From: Pelomonas sp051857475
GTDB lineage: Bacteria; Pseudomonadota; Gammaproteobacteria; Burkholderiales; Burkholderiaceae_C
Direction of reading: 5' to 3'
DNA length: 64,000 bases
Assembly: GCF_051857475.1 (NCBI RefSeq)
Contig: NZ_JBPZGZ010000004.1
Span: 434,001-498,000 of the forward strand
In this document: piece after piece, positions 24,048 to 33,146 of the stretch
Layout: each line of letters starts with the position of its first letter
Numbering within the stretch: the first letter of the stretch is position 1
Translations under genes and position numbers: made by a program
The notes under the pieces: generated by a model
Databases searched by the model: none
Seen by the model: only the letters and a program-made list of their open reading frames with translations
Told to the model about the DNA's origin: nothing

Positions 24048-25595
24048 TCAGGCGGCGCGGAAGAAGCCGACCGCCTCGATCAGGCGGGTCGAGCTGTCGC
24101 GCAGCGCGTCGGCCGAGCGGCTGAGATCGCCGACCAGGCTGGTGTTCTGCTGGGTGGCCTTGTCGAGCTCGTTCATGGCGCCGTTGACGACGCCCACGCC
24201 CGTGGCCTGCTCCTGGGCCGAGTGCGAGATCTCTTCGATCAGCTGGCCCATGTTGTTGACTTCGTCGACAACGCTGCGGATGGTGACGCCGGCGTTGTTG
24301 ACCAGGGTGGTGCCGTTCTCGACCTTCACCGTCGATTCCTGGATCAGCACCTTGATTTCCTTGGCGGCACCGGCCGAGCGCTGGGCCAGGGCCCGCACTT
24401 CGGCGGCCACCACGGCGAAGCCGCGGCCATGTTCGCCGGCACGGGCGGCTTCCACCGCGGCATTCAGGGCCAGGATGTTGGTCTGGAAGGCGATGCCGTC
24501 GATGACGCCGATGATGTCGCCGATCTTCTTAGAGCTGGCGCTGATCTCTTCCATGGTCTCGACGACCTTGGCGACGACGGCGCCACCGTTGCTGGCCGAC
24601 TGGCGGGCCGTCACGGCGATGCCGGCGGCGCGGCGGGTCAGGTCGCTGGCGCCCTTCAGGGTGGACGCAATCTCTTCCACCGAGGCGGCGGTGTTCTGCA
24701 GGCTGGCGGCGGAGCGGGTGGTGCGCTCGGCCAGGTTGGAATTGCTGTCGGCAATGGAGCCGGAGTTCTGGGCCACTTCGCTGGCGGCCGTGGACACGTC
24801 GCGCACCACGCCGGACAGGGCGGTCTGCATGTCCTTCATGGCCTGCAGCATCTGGCTCAGCTCGTCACGGCCTTCGACCTGGATGTCTTGCGTCAGGTCG
24901 CCGGCGGCGATGGCTTCGGCGGCGAGCTGGGCCTTGCGGGCCGGGCCGACGATGGAGCGCGAAATGACCAGGAAGCCACCCACGCCGAGGGCAACGGCGG
25001 CGACAACCAGCACGACAGTCAGCATGACGGCATTGCGGGCGCGCTCGTTGCCGGCGGTGGCCAGGGCCTTGCCGTTCTCGAACTGCATGTCCACCAGCTT
25101 CTTCAGGCCTTCCTGCAGGGCGGCCTGGGCCGGGCGCAGATCGGTGATCAGGCTTTCGCGGGCCTCGTCGGGCGTGCCGTCGGCCTGGACCTTCTGGAAC
25201 TTCTCGAGGGCAGCCAGGAACTTGGTCTTGTGGCCGCGCACGTCGGCGACTGCGGCCTTCTCGGCGTCGTCGGCGACCGCTTCTTCCAGGCTCTTGAGCT
25301 GCTTCTCGCCCTCTTCCAGGGCGTCGGCGATGGCCTTCTTCTGCTTCTTGATGGCACCGGCGGTGTCCAGCAGCAGCAGATCGCGCACGGCGCGCGAAAT
25401 GATGTTGACCTGACTTTCCAGGCCGTTGGCGGCGCCGATCTTGACCAGGCTGGAGTTCGCCGTGCGGTCCAGATCCTGGGCCAGGCTGTTGGCGCTCTTG
25501 CCGCCGAAGAAGCCAATGAAGATCAGCAGCACGATCAGCAGACCGAAGCTCACCAAAAGGCGCTGGCCGATGCGCAATTGCGTCAGGAAGTTCAT
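24048..25595 (-). CDS. Methyl-accepting chemotaxis protein
   Basis: 515 residues from MNFLTQLRIGQRLLVSFG, with AGGA upstream. It has a transmembrane segment (10-29), a periplasmic four-helix-bundle sensor (about 35-190), a second transmembrane segment (about 190-210), HAMP, and a cytoplasmic signalling hairpin with DGIAFQTNILALNAAVEAARAGEHGRGFAVVA, the conserved CheA/CheW contact tip. There is no C-terminal CheR-binding pentapeptide (ends VGFFRAA). The ligand is unknown. A sigma-28-like promoter at 25626-25652 indicates coexpression with flagellar and chemotaxis genes. Confidence 0.95.
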   Translation of the reverse strand: MNFLTQLRIGQRLLVSFGLLIVLLIFIGFFGGKSANSLAQDLDRTANSSLVKIGAANGLESQVNIISRAVRDLLLLDTAGAIKKQKKAIADALEEGEKQLKSLEEAVADDAEKAAVADVRGHKTKFLAALEKFQKVQADGTPDEARESLITDLRPAQAALQEGLKKLVDMQFENGKALATAGNERARNAVMLTVVLVVAAVALGVGGFLVISRSIVGPARKAQLAAEAIAAGDLTQDIQVEGRDELSQMLQAMKDMQTALSGVVRDVSTAASEVAQNSGSIADSNSNLAERTTRSAASLQNTAASVEEIASTLKGASDLTRRAAGIAVTARQSASNGGAVVAKVVETMEEISASSKKIGDIIGVIDGIAFQTNILALNAAVEAARAGEHGRGFAVVAAEVRALAQRSAGAAKEIKVLIQESTVKVENGTTLVNNAGVTIRSVVDEVNNMGQLIEEISHSAQEQATGVGVVNGAMNELDKATQQNTSLVGDLSRSADALRDSSTRLIEAVGFFRAA

Positions 25596-25625
25596 GCTGT
25601 TCAGGTCCTTGTCCTGTGATCTCGG

Positions 25626-25652
25626 GTATCGGCGGCGGGCTGCCACTCTTGA
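25626..25652 (-). promoter_or_regulatory. Sigma-28 (FliA) type promoter for chemoreceptor gene
   Basis: On the minus strand: TCAAGAGT (25645-25652), 11 bases, then GCCGATAC (25626-25633). The -10 matches 7 of 8 bases of GCCGATAA, the spacing is exactly the canonical 11, and the -35 matches 5 of 8 of TAAAGTTT. It ends 31 bases before the ATG. Confidence 0.7.
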
Positions 25653-25852
25653 TTCAACGACGACTGTAGGCCTGTCGGCCCTGTTTTTGCGGCCCTACCC
25701 AGGGGCCGGCGCGCAGTGTGTCGCGACCTGTGACCATTTGCTTCATGCTTGCAGCAGGCTTGCGTGAAAACGTTCACGTCGGCTCCCACGCCCCGGGGCT
25801 TGCCTGCAACGGGTTTACAGAGCGGCAACGCGCCTTTCGAGCACCGCAGCGC

Positions 25853-27133
25853 TCAGTGCTGGGCCGCGGCGGCGCGCAGCCGCAGCACCTCGACGGCATC
25901 GATCTCGCCGGCCCGGTGACCCCAGGACTGGCGCAGATGGCTGGCCAGGGCGGCCAGGTCTTCGGCGTCGAGCACGCCCGCAAAAGGCGGCATGCCATAG
26001 GGACGCGGGTGGCCGGGCGTGGCCGGTGCAAAGCCGCCGCGCTCGATGACGCGGATCAGGTTGGCTGCACTGGCCTGGGTCACGATTCGGCTGCCCGCCA
26101 GGGCCGGGTAGGCCGGGGCACCGCTCTCGTCACGCCGGCCTTCGCCGCGTTCGCCATGGCAGGCCGCGCAATGCTCGCGGTAAAGGCCAGCGCCGCGTTC
26201 GCGCCGGCGCGGGTTGGAGGTGGCCGCCTCGGGCCTGGACACCATCTGTTCGGGCAGGGCGCGCAGATAGGCGCTCATGGCGGCGAGGTCGCCGTCGTTC
26301 AGGGCGGCCGTGCTGCCGAGGATGACTTCGCCCATGGGGCCGAGGGCGCCGTGGCCCTCGACATGGCCGTCGCGCAGCCAGCGCTGCAGCGTTGCGTCGG
26401 GCCAGCGCTGAACGCCGGCCTCGGCGGGGTCATGCAGGGATGGGGCGACCCAACCCAGGCCACTCAGCAGGCCACCGCGGAAGTCGGCGGCGCCGCGATC
26501 GCCGCCGAGCGCATTGCGGCCGGCATGGCAGGCGCTGCAGTGGGCGAGGCCCTGGCTCAGGTAGGCGCCACGGTTCCAGGCCGCGTCACGGGCCGGATCG
26601 GGCTGGTAGCTGCCGGGCTTGAAGTAGAGCGCTCGCCAGGCGGCGATGGCGAGCTGGCTGCCGTAAGGCCAGCGCAACTCGTGTTCGCGACGCGGGGCTG
26701 CGACTGCCGGCTGCGCCTGCAGCCAGGCATGCAGGGCGTCGGCATCCTCCCGGCTGATCAGCGTCGTGTTGGTGACCGGATGGGCCGGCACCAGCAGGCG
26801 GCCATCGCGGCTGCGGCCTAGATGCAGGGCCTGCCAGAAGTCGCCGGAACTCCAACCGCCTAGGCCCGTGGTGTCGGGTGTCAGATTGGAGGAGAAGACC
26901 GTGCCGAAGGGCGTCGGGATGGCGCGGCCACCGGCCAGGCGCTGGCCGCCGCGGGCCGTGTGGCAGCCGGCGCAGTTGCCGACGGCGGCGAGATAGGCCC
27001 CGCGTTCGAGCTTGACCGGTGCCGTTGACGCGGGCGTTGCGTCGCCCAGGCCGCGCTGCCAGGCCAGCAGGCCGAAGCCGGCCGCCGTGACCAAGGTGGC
27101 CAGTACGATGAGGCCGATGAGCAGCCGCTTCAT
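25853..27133 (-). CDS. Membrane-anchored triheme cytochrome c (dehydrogenase subunit type)
   Basis: 426 residues from MKRLLIGLIVLATLVTAAG, an uncleaved-looking N-terminal anchor. Three heme sites occur: CAGCH (54-58), CSACH (199-203) and CAACH (322-326), spaced as in the triheme cytochrome subunits of alcohol, gluconate and sorbitol dehydrogenases. It would pass electrons in the periplasm from a dehydrogenase or another cytochrome to the quinone pool or an oxidase. No dehydrogenase subunit is adjacent. The ATG overlaps the cytochrome c4 stop by four bases. Confidence 0.9.
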   Translation of the reverse strand: MKRLLIGLIVLATLVTAAGFGLLAWQRGLGDATPASTAPVKLERGAYLAAVGNCAGCHTARGGQRLAGGRAIPTPFGTVFSSNLTPDTTGLGGWSSGDFWQALHLGRSRDGRLLVPAHPVTNTTLISREDADALHAWLQAQPAVAAPRREHELRWPYGSQLAIAAWRALYFKPGSYQPDPARDAAWNRGAYLSQGLAHCSACHAGRNALGGDRGAADFRGGLLSGLGWVAPSLHDPAEAGVQRWPDATLQRWLRDGHVEGHGALGPMGEVILGSTAALNDGDLAAMSAYLRALPEQMVSRPEAATSNPRRRERGAGLYREHCAACHGERGEGRRDESGAPAYPALAGSRIVTQASAANLIRVIERGGFAPATPGHPRPYGMPPFAGVLDAEDLAALASHLRQSWGHRAGEIDAVEVLRLRAAAAQH

Positions 27134-27822
27134 GGCTGGATGCCGCCGCAGCGGATGGGTGGCGGGCTGGGCAGGGTGGCCGCAGGATGCGGGTCGGCCG
27201 GAAGCGGCCGGGCGGCCAGGAACTGCGTGATGGCGTTGATCTCGCCTTCGGTCAGGGTCTTGGCGATCTGGGCCATGCAATCCGGCGCCTGGGCGCGCCG
27301 CTGGCCACTGCGCCAGGCGCCGAGCTGACCGTTCAGATAGTCGCGCGACAGGCCGAGCAGGCCGGGGACGGCGGGCTGGGTGCCGGTCAGGCGTTCGCCA
27401 TGGCAGGCGACGCAGGCGGGCAGCTTGCGGGCCGCGTCGCCGCTGCGGATCAGGCCTTCGGCGCGGGCCAGCTCGGCGGCGGGCAGCGCGGCTGGCTGGG
27501 GCGGCGGATAGGGCAGGTCCAGGGACGCGAAATGGCCGGCCAGCTCCTTCAGATAGGCGTCGGACAGGGGCCCAATGAGTTCGCTCATCAGGCCGTAGTC
27601 GCGCCGGCCATCGCGGAAGTTCAGCAGCTGGTTGTAGAGATAGCCGGCCGGTTTTCCCGCCAGGCGGGGGTAGTAGCCGTCAGGAGCGGCGCGGCCCTCC
27701 TTGCCGTGGCAGCCGGTGCAGGCCAGGGCCCGCTGCGCCAGGCTGTCGGGCACGGGTTGGGCCTGGGCCGTCAGGGCGGCCAGTCCCAGTGCGGCGGCGA
27801 GCAGGCGGATCGTTGAGCGCAT
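27130..27822 (-). CDS. Diheme cytochrome c4-type protein
   Basis: 230 residues with signal peptide (MRSTIRLLAAALGLAALTAQA). Two heme sites, CTGCH (35-39) and CVACH (137-141), and the motifs YYPRLAGKPAGYLYNQLLNFRDGRR and LSDAYLKELAGHFASL are typical of two-domain cytochrome c4. It shuttles electrons in the periplasm. It is coupled to the downstream triheme cytochrome, so the two probably form one electron pathway. Confidence 0.9.
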   Translation of the reverse strand: MRSTIRLLAAALGLAALTAQAQPVPDSLAQRALACTGCHGKEGRAAPDGYYPRLAGKPAGYLYNQLLNFRDGRRDYGLMSELIGPLSDAYLKELAGHFASLDLPYPPPQPAALPAAELARAEGLIRSGDAARKLPACVACHGERLTGTQPAVPGLLGLSRDYLNGQLGAWRSGQRRAQAPDCMAQIAKTLTEGEINAITQFLAARPLPADPHPAATLPSPPPIRCGGIQP

Positions 27823-27867
27823 GGCCCGGCATCTTGCCTGGGCGGCGGCCGGCCGGTAAGGAGCAGA

Positions 27868-29277
27868 TCAGATCGTCTGCGACCGTATCAGTTCGCCCAG
27901 TCGGGCCACGGCAGCGGCCAGCGCCGGTGTCCAGGGCTGGCCGGAATTCAGGCGCAGGCAGTTCCGGAAGCCGCCGCTGGCCGAGAACAGCGGGCCAGGC
28001 GCCAGGCTGATGCCCTCCAGCAGCGCGGCGGACTGCAGGGCCAGACTGTCGTGGCCCGGTGGCAGCTCGACCCACAGGAAATAGCCCCCCTGTGGCGGGG
28101 TCACGCGCGTGCCGGGCGGGAAGTGCGCCAGCACCGCGCTGCGCAGGGCCCGCTGCTGCGCGGCCAGGGCGCGGCGCAGCGCCCGCAGATGGCGCTCGTA
28201 GTCAACGCCTTCCAGGTAGTGGGCAATGGCGGCCTGGGCCGGCCAGGAGCCGGACAGGCTCTGGCTGAGCTTGGCGCGCCGCAGCGCCGGAGCGAAGCGG
28301 CCGGCGGCCACCCAGCCGACGCGGTAGCCCGGTGCCAGCGTCTTCGCGAACGAGCCGGCATGCAGCACCTCGCCCCGGGTCGAGAAGGCCTTGGCCGGCA
28401 GCGGCGGCGTGCCCTGGTGCTGCAGTTCGGCATAGACGTCGTCCTCGATCAGCGGGATGCCTTGCGCCCCCAGCAGCTCGACAAGGGCGCGCTTTTTGTC
28501 AGGCGGCATCAGGCTGCCCAGCGGGTTCTGGAAGCTGGTCATCAGCCAGCAGGCCTTGGGTGAGTGGCGCTCGATCAATTCGGCCATCGCGCCCAGGTCG
28601 GCGCCTTCGGCAGGGTCGGCGGGCACCTCGACGGCGCGCAGCCCGAGGCGCTCCAGTGCCTGCAACGCGGCGTAGAAGCAGGGCGCCTCGACGAGCACCG
28701 CGTCGCCCGGGCGGGTCAGCAGCTGCAGCGACAGGTTGAGCCCCTCCAGCGCGCCATCGGTCAGCACGATCTCGTCGGGCGTGATGCTCATGCCCAGCCG
28801 CAGATAGCGCAGCGCGATCTGGCGCCGCAGGCCCTCGTGACCGCCCGGCAGCTGCTGGGTGAGTTCGGCAGGGTCCAGCTGACGGCTGCCGGCGCTGAGG
28901 GCGCTGCGCAGCTTGTCAAAAGGGAAGAGTGTCGGGCTGGGGAAGGCCGAACCCAGCGCCGCGTGGACCGCATGGCCGCCCGTGCCCAGCAGCTGGAAGA
29001 CCAGCTCGCTGACGGCCACGGGCTGAGGTTCCTGCAGACGGACTGCGGACGGTGCTGCCACCGGCGCGACGAAATAGCCGGAACGCTCGGCCGCCCGCAC
29101 CAGGCCCAGGGACTCGAGGCGGTGATAGGCCTGAAAGACGGTGGCTGCGCTGCAGCCGCGGCTGGCCTGGGTCTGGCGCACCGAGGGCAGGCGGTCGCCG
29201 GGGCGCAGGGCGCCGGCGTGGATGAGTCGGACCAGCTCGTCGGCCAGCCTGCGGTAGCGGGGCGGCTCGGCGCTCAC
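27868..29277 (-). CDS. MocR-type GntR/aminotransferase transcriptional regulator
   Basis: 469 residues. An N-terminal GntR winged helix (residues 1-75: LADELVRLIHAGALRPGDRLPSVRQTQASRGCSAATVFQAYHRLESLGLV) is joined to a fold-type I aminotransferase domain with the PLP lysine in HAGSFAKTLAPGYRVGW. Such MocR/PdxR regulators sense PLP or an amino acid adduct. The start is a GTG overlapping the stop of the upstream PLP homeostasis gene (GTGA), linking both to vitamin B6 metabolism. Its target is not evident. Confidence 0.93.
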   Translation of the reverse strand: MSAEPPRYRRLADELVRLIHAGALRPGDRLPSVRQTQASRGCSAATVFQAYHRLESLGLVRAAERSGYFVAPVAAPSAVRLQEPQPVAVSELVFQLLGTGGHAVHAALGSAFPSPTLFPFDKLRSALSAGSRQLDPAELTQQLPGGHEGLRRQIALRYLRLGMSITPDEIVLTDGALEGLNLSLQLLTRPGDAVLVEAPCFYAALQALERLGLRAVEVPADPAEGADLGAMAELIERHSPKACWLMTSFQNPLGSLMPPDKKRALVELLGAQGIPLIEDDVYAELQHQGTPPLPAKAFSTRGEVLHAGSFAKTLAPGYRVGWVAAGRFAPALRRAKLSQSLSGSWPAQAAIAHYLEGVDYERHLRALRRALAAQQRALRSAVLAHFPPGTRVTPPQGGYFLWVELPPGHDSLALQSAALLEGISLAPGPLFSASGGFRNCLRLNSGQPWTPALAAAVARLGELIRSQTI

Positions 29278-29948
29278 CGCGCGCCGAAGACGGCGGTGCC
29301 GACGCGCACCATGGTCGATCCGGCCCGGATGGCGTCCTCCAGGTCGGCACTCATGCCCAGGGACAGGGTGTCGATGCCCAGGCCCTCGGCCTTCAGGGCC
29401 TGGAACAGTGCCGCCATGGCCTGATGCTGGGCCATGGCGCCGGGACCGGGCTCGGGGATGGCCATCAGGCCGCGCAGCTTGAGCCCAGGCAGGGCAGCGA
29501 CCTGGGCGGCCAGCGGGCCGACCTCGGCCGGCAGCAGGCCGCTCTTGCTGGCCTCGGCGCTGATGTTGACCTGCAGGCAGACGTTCAGCGGCGCCAGCCC
29601 GGGCGGACGCTGCTCCGACAGGCGCTGGGCGATCTTGAGCCGGTCCACCGAGTGCACCCAGTCGAACTGCTCGGCCACGGGCTTGGTCTTGTTGGACTGC
29701 AGGGGGCCGATCAGATGCCAGGCGATCTGGCCACGCAGATCGTCGAGCTCAGCCACCTTGGCCAGGCCTTCCTGGACATAGTTTTCACCGAAGGAACGGG
29801 CCCCGGCGGCGAAGGCCTGGCGCACGTCGGAACCCGGGAAAGTCTTGCTGACGACGAGGAGCTGTACCTCGTTGGGTGGACGGCCGGCTGCGACACAAGC
29901 CGCATCGATGCGGTTTTTGACGGATTTCAGGGAGTCGGAGATCGCCAT
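29274..29948 (-). CDS. PLP homeostasis protein (YggS/PLPBP family)
   Basis: 224 residues from MAISDSLKSVKNRIDAA. The PLP lysine is in LLVVSKTFPGSD (Lys35), and FGENYVQE, WHLIGPLQSNK and LSLGMSADLEDAIRAGSTMVRVGTAVFG are conserved family motifs. It binds PLP in a TIM barrel without known catalysis and buffers PLP and amino acid pools. It starts 27 bases from the divergent pilT, the common arrangement in proteobacteria. Upstream in-frame extension runs antisense to pilT and pilU and is not coding. Confidence 0.95.
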   Translation of the reverse strand: MAISDSLKSVKNRIDAACVAAGRPPNEVQLLVVSKTFPGSDVRQAFAAGARSFGENYVQEGLAKVAELDDLRGQIAWHLIGPLQSNKTKPVAEQFDWVHSVDRLKIAQRLSEQRPPGLAPLNVCLQVNISAEASKSGLLPAEVGPLAAQVAALPGLKLRGLMAIPEPGPGAMAQHQAMAALFQALKAEGLGIDTLSLGMSADLEDAIRAGSTMVRVGTAVFGAR

Positions 29949-29975
29949 AATGGTCCGAGCACTCCACGGAACATC

Positions 29976-31019
29976 ATGGACATCACTCAGCTGCTGGCAT
30001 TCTCGGTCAAGAACAAGGCCTCCGACCTGCACCTCTCGGCCGGCCTGCCGCCGATGATCCGGGTGCACGGCGACGTGCGCCGCATCAATGTCGAGGCCCT
30101 GGACCACCGCGCGGTCCATGACATGGTCTACGACATCATGAACGACTCCCAGCGCAAGGTGTACGAGGACACGCTGGAAGTCGACTTCTCCTTCGAGATC
30201 CAGGGCCTGGCGCGCTTTCGCGTCAATGCCTTCAACCAGAACCGCGGCGCCGGCGCCGTGTTCCGGACCATTCCGAGCAAGATCCTGAGCCTGGAGCAGC
30301 TCAACGCGCCCAAGGTCTTCGCCGAGCTGGCGCTGCGGCCGCGCGGCCTGGTGCTGGTGACCGGCCCGACCGGCTCGGGCAAGAGCACGACGCTGGCCGG
30401 CATGGTCAACCACCTCAACGAGAACGAATACGGCCACATCCTCACCATCGAGGACCCGATCGAATTCGTGCACGAGTCCAAGAAGAGCCTGATCAACCAG
30501 CGCGAGGTCGGCCCGCACACCCACTCGTTCAGCAACGCGCTGCGCTCGGCATTGCGCGAAGACCCGGACTGCGTGCTGGTCGGCGAAATGCGCGACCTGG
30601 AAACCATCCGCCTGGCGCTGACCGCGGCGGAAACGGGTCACCTGGTGTTCGGCACCCTGCACACCTCGTCGGCTGCCAAGACGGTGGACCGCATCGTCGA
30701 CGTCTTCCCGGCCGCTGAAAAAGAAATGGTGCGGGCCATGGTGTCGGAGTCGCTGCAGGCCGTGATCTCGCAAAGCCTGTGCAAGCTGAAGGACGGCACG
30801 GGCCGCGTCGCGGCCCATGAAATCATGCTGGGCACCTCGGCCATCCGCAACCTGATCCGCGAAAACAAGGTGGCGCAGATGTACTCGTCCATCCAGACCG
30901 GCAACAGCCAGGGCATGCAGACCCTGGACCAGAACCTCACCGACCTGGTTCGCCGCAACATCATTTCTCCCGCCGAAGCTCGAGCGAAGGCGAAGTTCCC
31001 TGAGAATTTCCCGGGCTGA
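29976..31019 (+). CDS. pilT: Type IV pilus retraction ATPase PilT
   Basis: 347 residues from MDITQLLAFSVKNKASDLHLS. An N-terminal PAS-like domain is followed by a RecA-like ATPase with Walker A GPTGSGKST (130-138), the Asp box (TIEDPIEFVHE), Walker B (LVGEMRDLETI) and the His box (TGHLVFGTLHTSSAAKTVDRI). The hexamer powers pilus retraction and twitching at the cytoplasmic face. It is followed after 18 bases by pilU. Longer in-frame extension is antisense to the PLP homeostasis gene and is rejected. Confidence 0.97.
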   Translation: MDITQLLAFSVKNKASDLHLSAGLPPMIRVHGDVRRINVEALDHRAVHDMVYDIMNDSQRKVYEDTLEVDFSFEIQGLARFRVNAFNQNRGAGAVFRTIPSKILSLEQLNAPKVFAELALRPRGLVLVTGPTGSGKSTTLAGMVNHLNENEYGHILTIEDPIEFVHESKKSLINQREVGPHTHSFSNALRSALREDPDCVLVGEMRDLETIRLALTAAETGHLVFGTLHTSSAAKTVDRIVDVFPAAEKEMVRAMVSESLQAVISQSLCKLKDGTGRVAAHEIMLGTSAIRNLIRENKVAQMYSSIQTGNSQGMQTLDQNLTDLVRRNIISPAEARAKAKFPENFPG

Positions 31020-31037
31020 TCGAGAAGGACAAACACC

Positions 31038-32174
31038 ATGGAACGCGATCAGGCCTCGAAATTCATCAACGACCTGCTGCGGCTGATGCTGTCGCGCAAG
31101 GGCTCCGACCTCTTCCTGACGGCCGAGTTCCCGCCTGCCATCAAGGTGGACGGCAAGATGACCAAGGTCTCGCCCCAGCCGCTGACCGGCCAGCACACGC
31201 TGCAGCTGGCCCGGTCCATCATGAACGACAAGCAGGCGGCCGAGTTCGAGCGCACCAAGGAGTGCAACTTCGCGATCTCGCCGCATGGCATCGGGCGCTT
31301 CCGCGTCAATGCCTTCATCCAGCAGGGGCAGGTGGGCCTGGTGCTGCGGACGATTCCGTCGACGCTGCCCACCATCGAGTCGCTGGACCTGCCGGTCGTG
31401 CTGCGCGAGGTGGTGCAGCACAAGCGCGGCCTGGTCATCGTCGTGGGCGCCACCGGCTCGGGCAAGAGCACGTCGCTGGCCGCCATGATCGACGAGCGCA
31501 ACGAGACGACCTATGGCCACATCGTGACCATCGAGGACCCGATCGAGTTCGTGCATCCGCACAAGAACTGTATCGTCACCCAGCGTGAACTGGGCCTGGA
31601 CACGGACAGCTGGGAAGCCGCGCTGAAGAACTCGCTGCGCCAGGCACCCGACGTCATCCTGATGGGCGAACTGCGCGACCGCGAGACCATGGAGCACGCC
31701 GTGGCGTTCGCCGAGACGGGCCACCTGTGCATGGCGACACTGCACGCCAACAGCGCCAACCAGGCCCTGGACCGCATCATCAACTTCTTCCCGGAAGACC
31801 GCCGCCAGCAGCTGCTGATGGACCTGTCGCTGAACCTGCGCGCCCTCGTCAGCCAGCGCCTGCTGCCGCGCCGCGAGGGCAAGGGTCGCGTCGCCGCCGT
31901 CGAGATCCTGCTGAACTCGCCGCTGATCTCCGACCTCATCTTCAAGGGCGAGATCAGCGAGATCAAGGAGCTGATGAAGCGCTCCCGCGAGCAGGGCATG
32001 CAGACCTTCGACCAGGCCCTGTTCGACCTGTACGAGGCCGGCAAGGTCACCTATGAAGACGCGCTGCGCAACGCCGACTCGGTCAACGACCTGCGCCTGC
32101 AGATCAAGCTCAACAGCGAGCGTGCCCGCGCCGGCGACCTCGCCTCCGGCACCGAACATCTCACCATTCTTTGA
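31038..32174 (+). CDS. pilU: Type IV pilus retraction ATPase paralogue PilU
   Basis: 378 residues. Walker A GATGSGKST, Asp box TIEDPIEFVHP, Walker B LMGELRDRETM and His box TGHLCMATLHANSANQALDRI are all present. The motif ISEIKELMKRSREQGMQTFDQALFDLYEAG is typical of PilU. It acts with PilT to increase retraction force. An AAGGAC ribosome-binding site precedes the ATG. The next gene starts two bases after its stop. Confidence 0.96.
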   Translation: MERDQASKFINDLLRLMLSRKGSDLFLTAEFPPAIKVDGKMTKVSPQPLTGQHTLQLARSIMNDKQAAEFERTKECNFAISPHGIGRFRVNAFIQQGQVGLVLRTIPSTLPTIESLDLPVVLREVVQHKRGLVIVVGATGSGKSTSLAAMIDERNETTYGHIVTIEDPIEFVHPHKNCIVTQRELGLDTDSWEAALKNSLRQAPDVILMGELRDRETMEHAVAFAETGHLCMATLHANSANQALDRIINFFPEDRRQQLLMDLSLNLRALVSQRLLPRREGKGRVAAVEILLNSPLISDLIFKGEISEIKELMKRSREQGMQTFDQALFDLYEAGKVTYEDALRNADSVNDLRLQIKLNSERARAGDLASGTEHLTIL

Positions 32175-32176
32175 GC

Positions 32177-33067
32177 ATGAGCACCCGCAGCTACGACCCC
32201 GTTCCCGCCCGCCGCGTCGCCTTCCTGGGCCTGGGCGTCATGGGCCATCCCATGGCCGGCCATCTGGCCCGCGCCGGCCACCAGGTCACGGTCTACAACC
32301 GCACGACGGCCAAGGCCGAGGCCTGGGTCAAGGACTATGGCGGCGCCTTTGCCGCCACGCCGGCCGAGGCCGTGAAGGGCGCCGAGTTCGTGTTCTGCTG
32401 TGTCGGCAACGACGACGACCTGCGCTCGGTGGTGCTGGGTGAGGCCGGCGCTCTGGCCGGCATGACCTCGGGCGCCATCTTTGTCGACCACACCACCGCT
32501 TCGGCGGCCGTGGCGCGCGAGCTGCATGCCGAAGCTGCGAAGCGCGGCGTCGCCTTCGTGGACGCACCGGTCTCCGGTGGCCAGGCCGGCGCCGTGAATG
32601 GCGCGCTGACGGTGATGTGCGGCGGCGATGCGGCGCCTTTCGACATGGCCAAACCCATCGCGCTGGCGTTTGCCAAGGCCGTGACCCTGCTCGGTGGCCC
32701 GGGCTCGGGCCAGCTCGCCAAGATGGTCAACCAGATCTGCATCGCCGGTGTCGTGCAGGGCCTCTCCGAAGCCGTGCGCTTCGGCCAGAACGCGGGCCTG
32801 GACATGGCCCAGGTGCTCGAGGTCATCGGCAAAGGCGCCGCCCAGAGCTGGCAGATGGACAACCGCGGCAAGACCATGGTCGAAGGCAAGTTCGACTTCG
32901 GCTTTGCCGTCGACTGGATGCGCAAGGACCTCGGCCTCGTTCTGGACGAGGCGCGCCGCAACGGCTCACGCCTGCCAGTGACCGCGCTGGTGGACCAGTT
33001 CTATGCCGACGTGCAGGCCATGGGCGGGAAGCGCTGGGATACGTCCAGCCTGATCAAGCGCCTCTGA
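32177..33067 (+). CDS. NAD(P)-dependent beta-hydroxyacid dehydrogenase (3-hydroxyisobutyrate dehydrogenase family)
   Basis: 296 residues from ATG at 32177. It has a Rossmann GLGVMG (18-23), substrate-binding DAPVSGGQAGAVNGALTVMCGG and the catalytic lysine in GSGQLAKMVNQ. The all-helical C-terminal domain is intact. The substrate (3-hydroxyisobutyrate, tartronate semialdehyde or another) cannot be settled from sequence. It sits two bases downstream of pilU, an apparently functionless association. It is followed by a dispersed palindromic repeat. Confidence 0.92.
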   Translation: MSTRSYDPVPARRVAFLGLGVMGHPMAGHLARAGHQVTVYNRTTAKAEAWVKDYGGAFAATPAEAVKGAEFVFCCVGNDDDLRSVVLGEAGALAGMTSGAIFVDHTTASAAVARELHAEAAKRGVAFVDAPVSGGQAGAVNGALTVMCGGDAAPFDMAKPIALAFAKAVTLLGGPGSGQLAKMVNQICIAGVVQGLSEAVRFGQNAGLDMAQVLEVIGKGAAQSWQMDNRGKTMVEGKFDFGFAVDWMRKDLGLVLDEARRNGSRLPVTALVDQFYADVQAMGGKRWDTSSLIKRL

Positions 33068-33076
33068 AGAAACAAC

Positions 33077-33135
33077 GCCACAGAGACACAGAGGGAGCGC
33101 GGAGAAATTTCTCCGTGTCTCAGTGCCTCCGTGGC
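33077..33135. repeat. Dispersed palindromic repeat, copy 1
   Basis: Begins GCCACAGAGACACAGAG and ends TGCCTCCGTGGC, with imperfectly complementary arms. It shares its termini and internal ACAGAGRCACAGAGG pattern with copies at 59813-59880 and 60855-60924, but is the most diverged. It lies between convergent genes and may also act as a terminator. Confidence 0.75.
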
Positions 33136-33146
33136 TGCTTTCGGAC

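Noticed and set aside
25763..25778. CGTGAA/TTCACG imperfect palindrome resembling a LacI-family operator
   Set aside because: Only the outer six bases pair, no LacI-type gene is nearby, and it sits in the 3' trailing region of the cytochrome gene. Not reported as a site.
29949..32159. Long minus-strand frame upstream of the PLP homeostasis protein, antisense to pilT and pilU
   Set aside because: It only exists because GC-rich third positions rarely form stops on the opposite strand. Composition is low-complexity (V, L, D, Q, H-rich), it has no family resemblance, and pilT/pilU on the plus strand are unmistakable.
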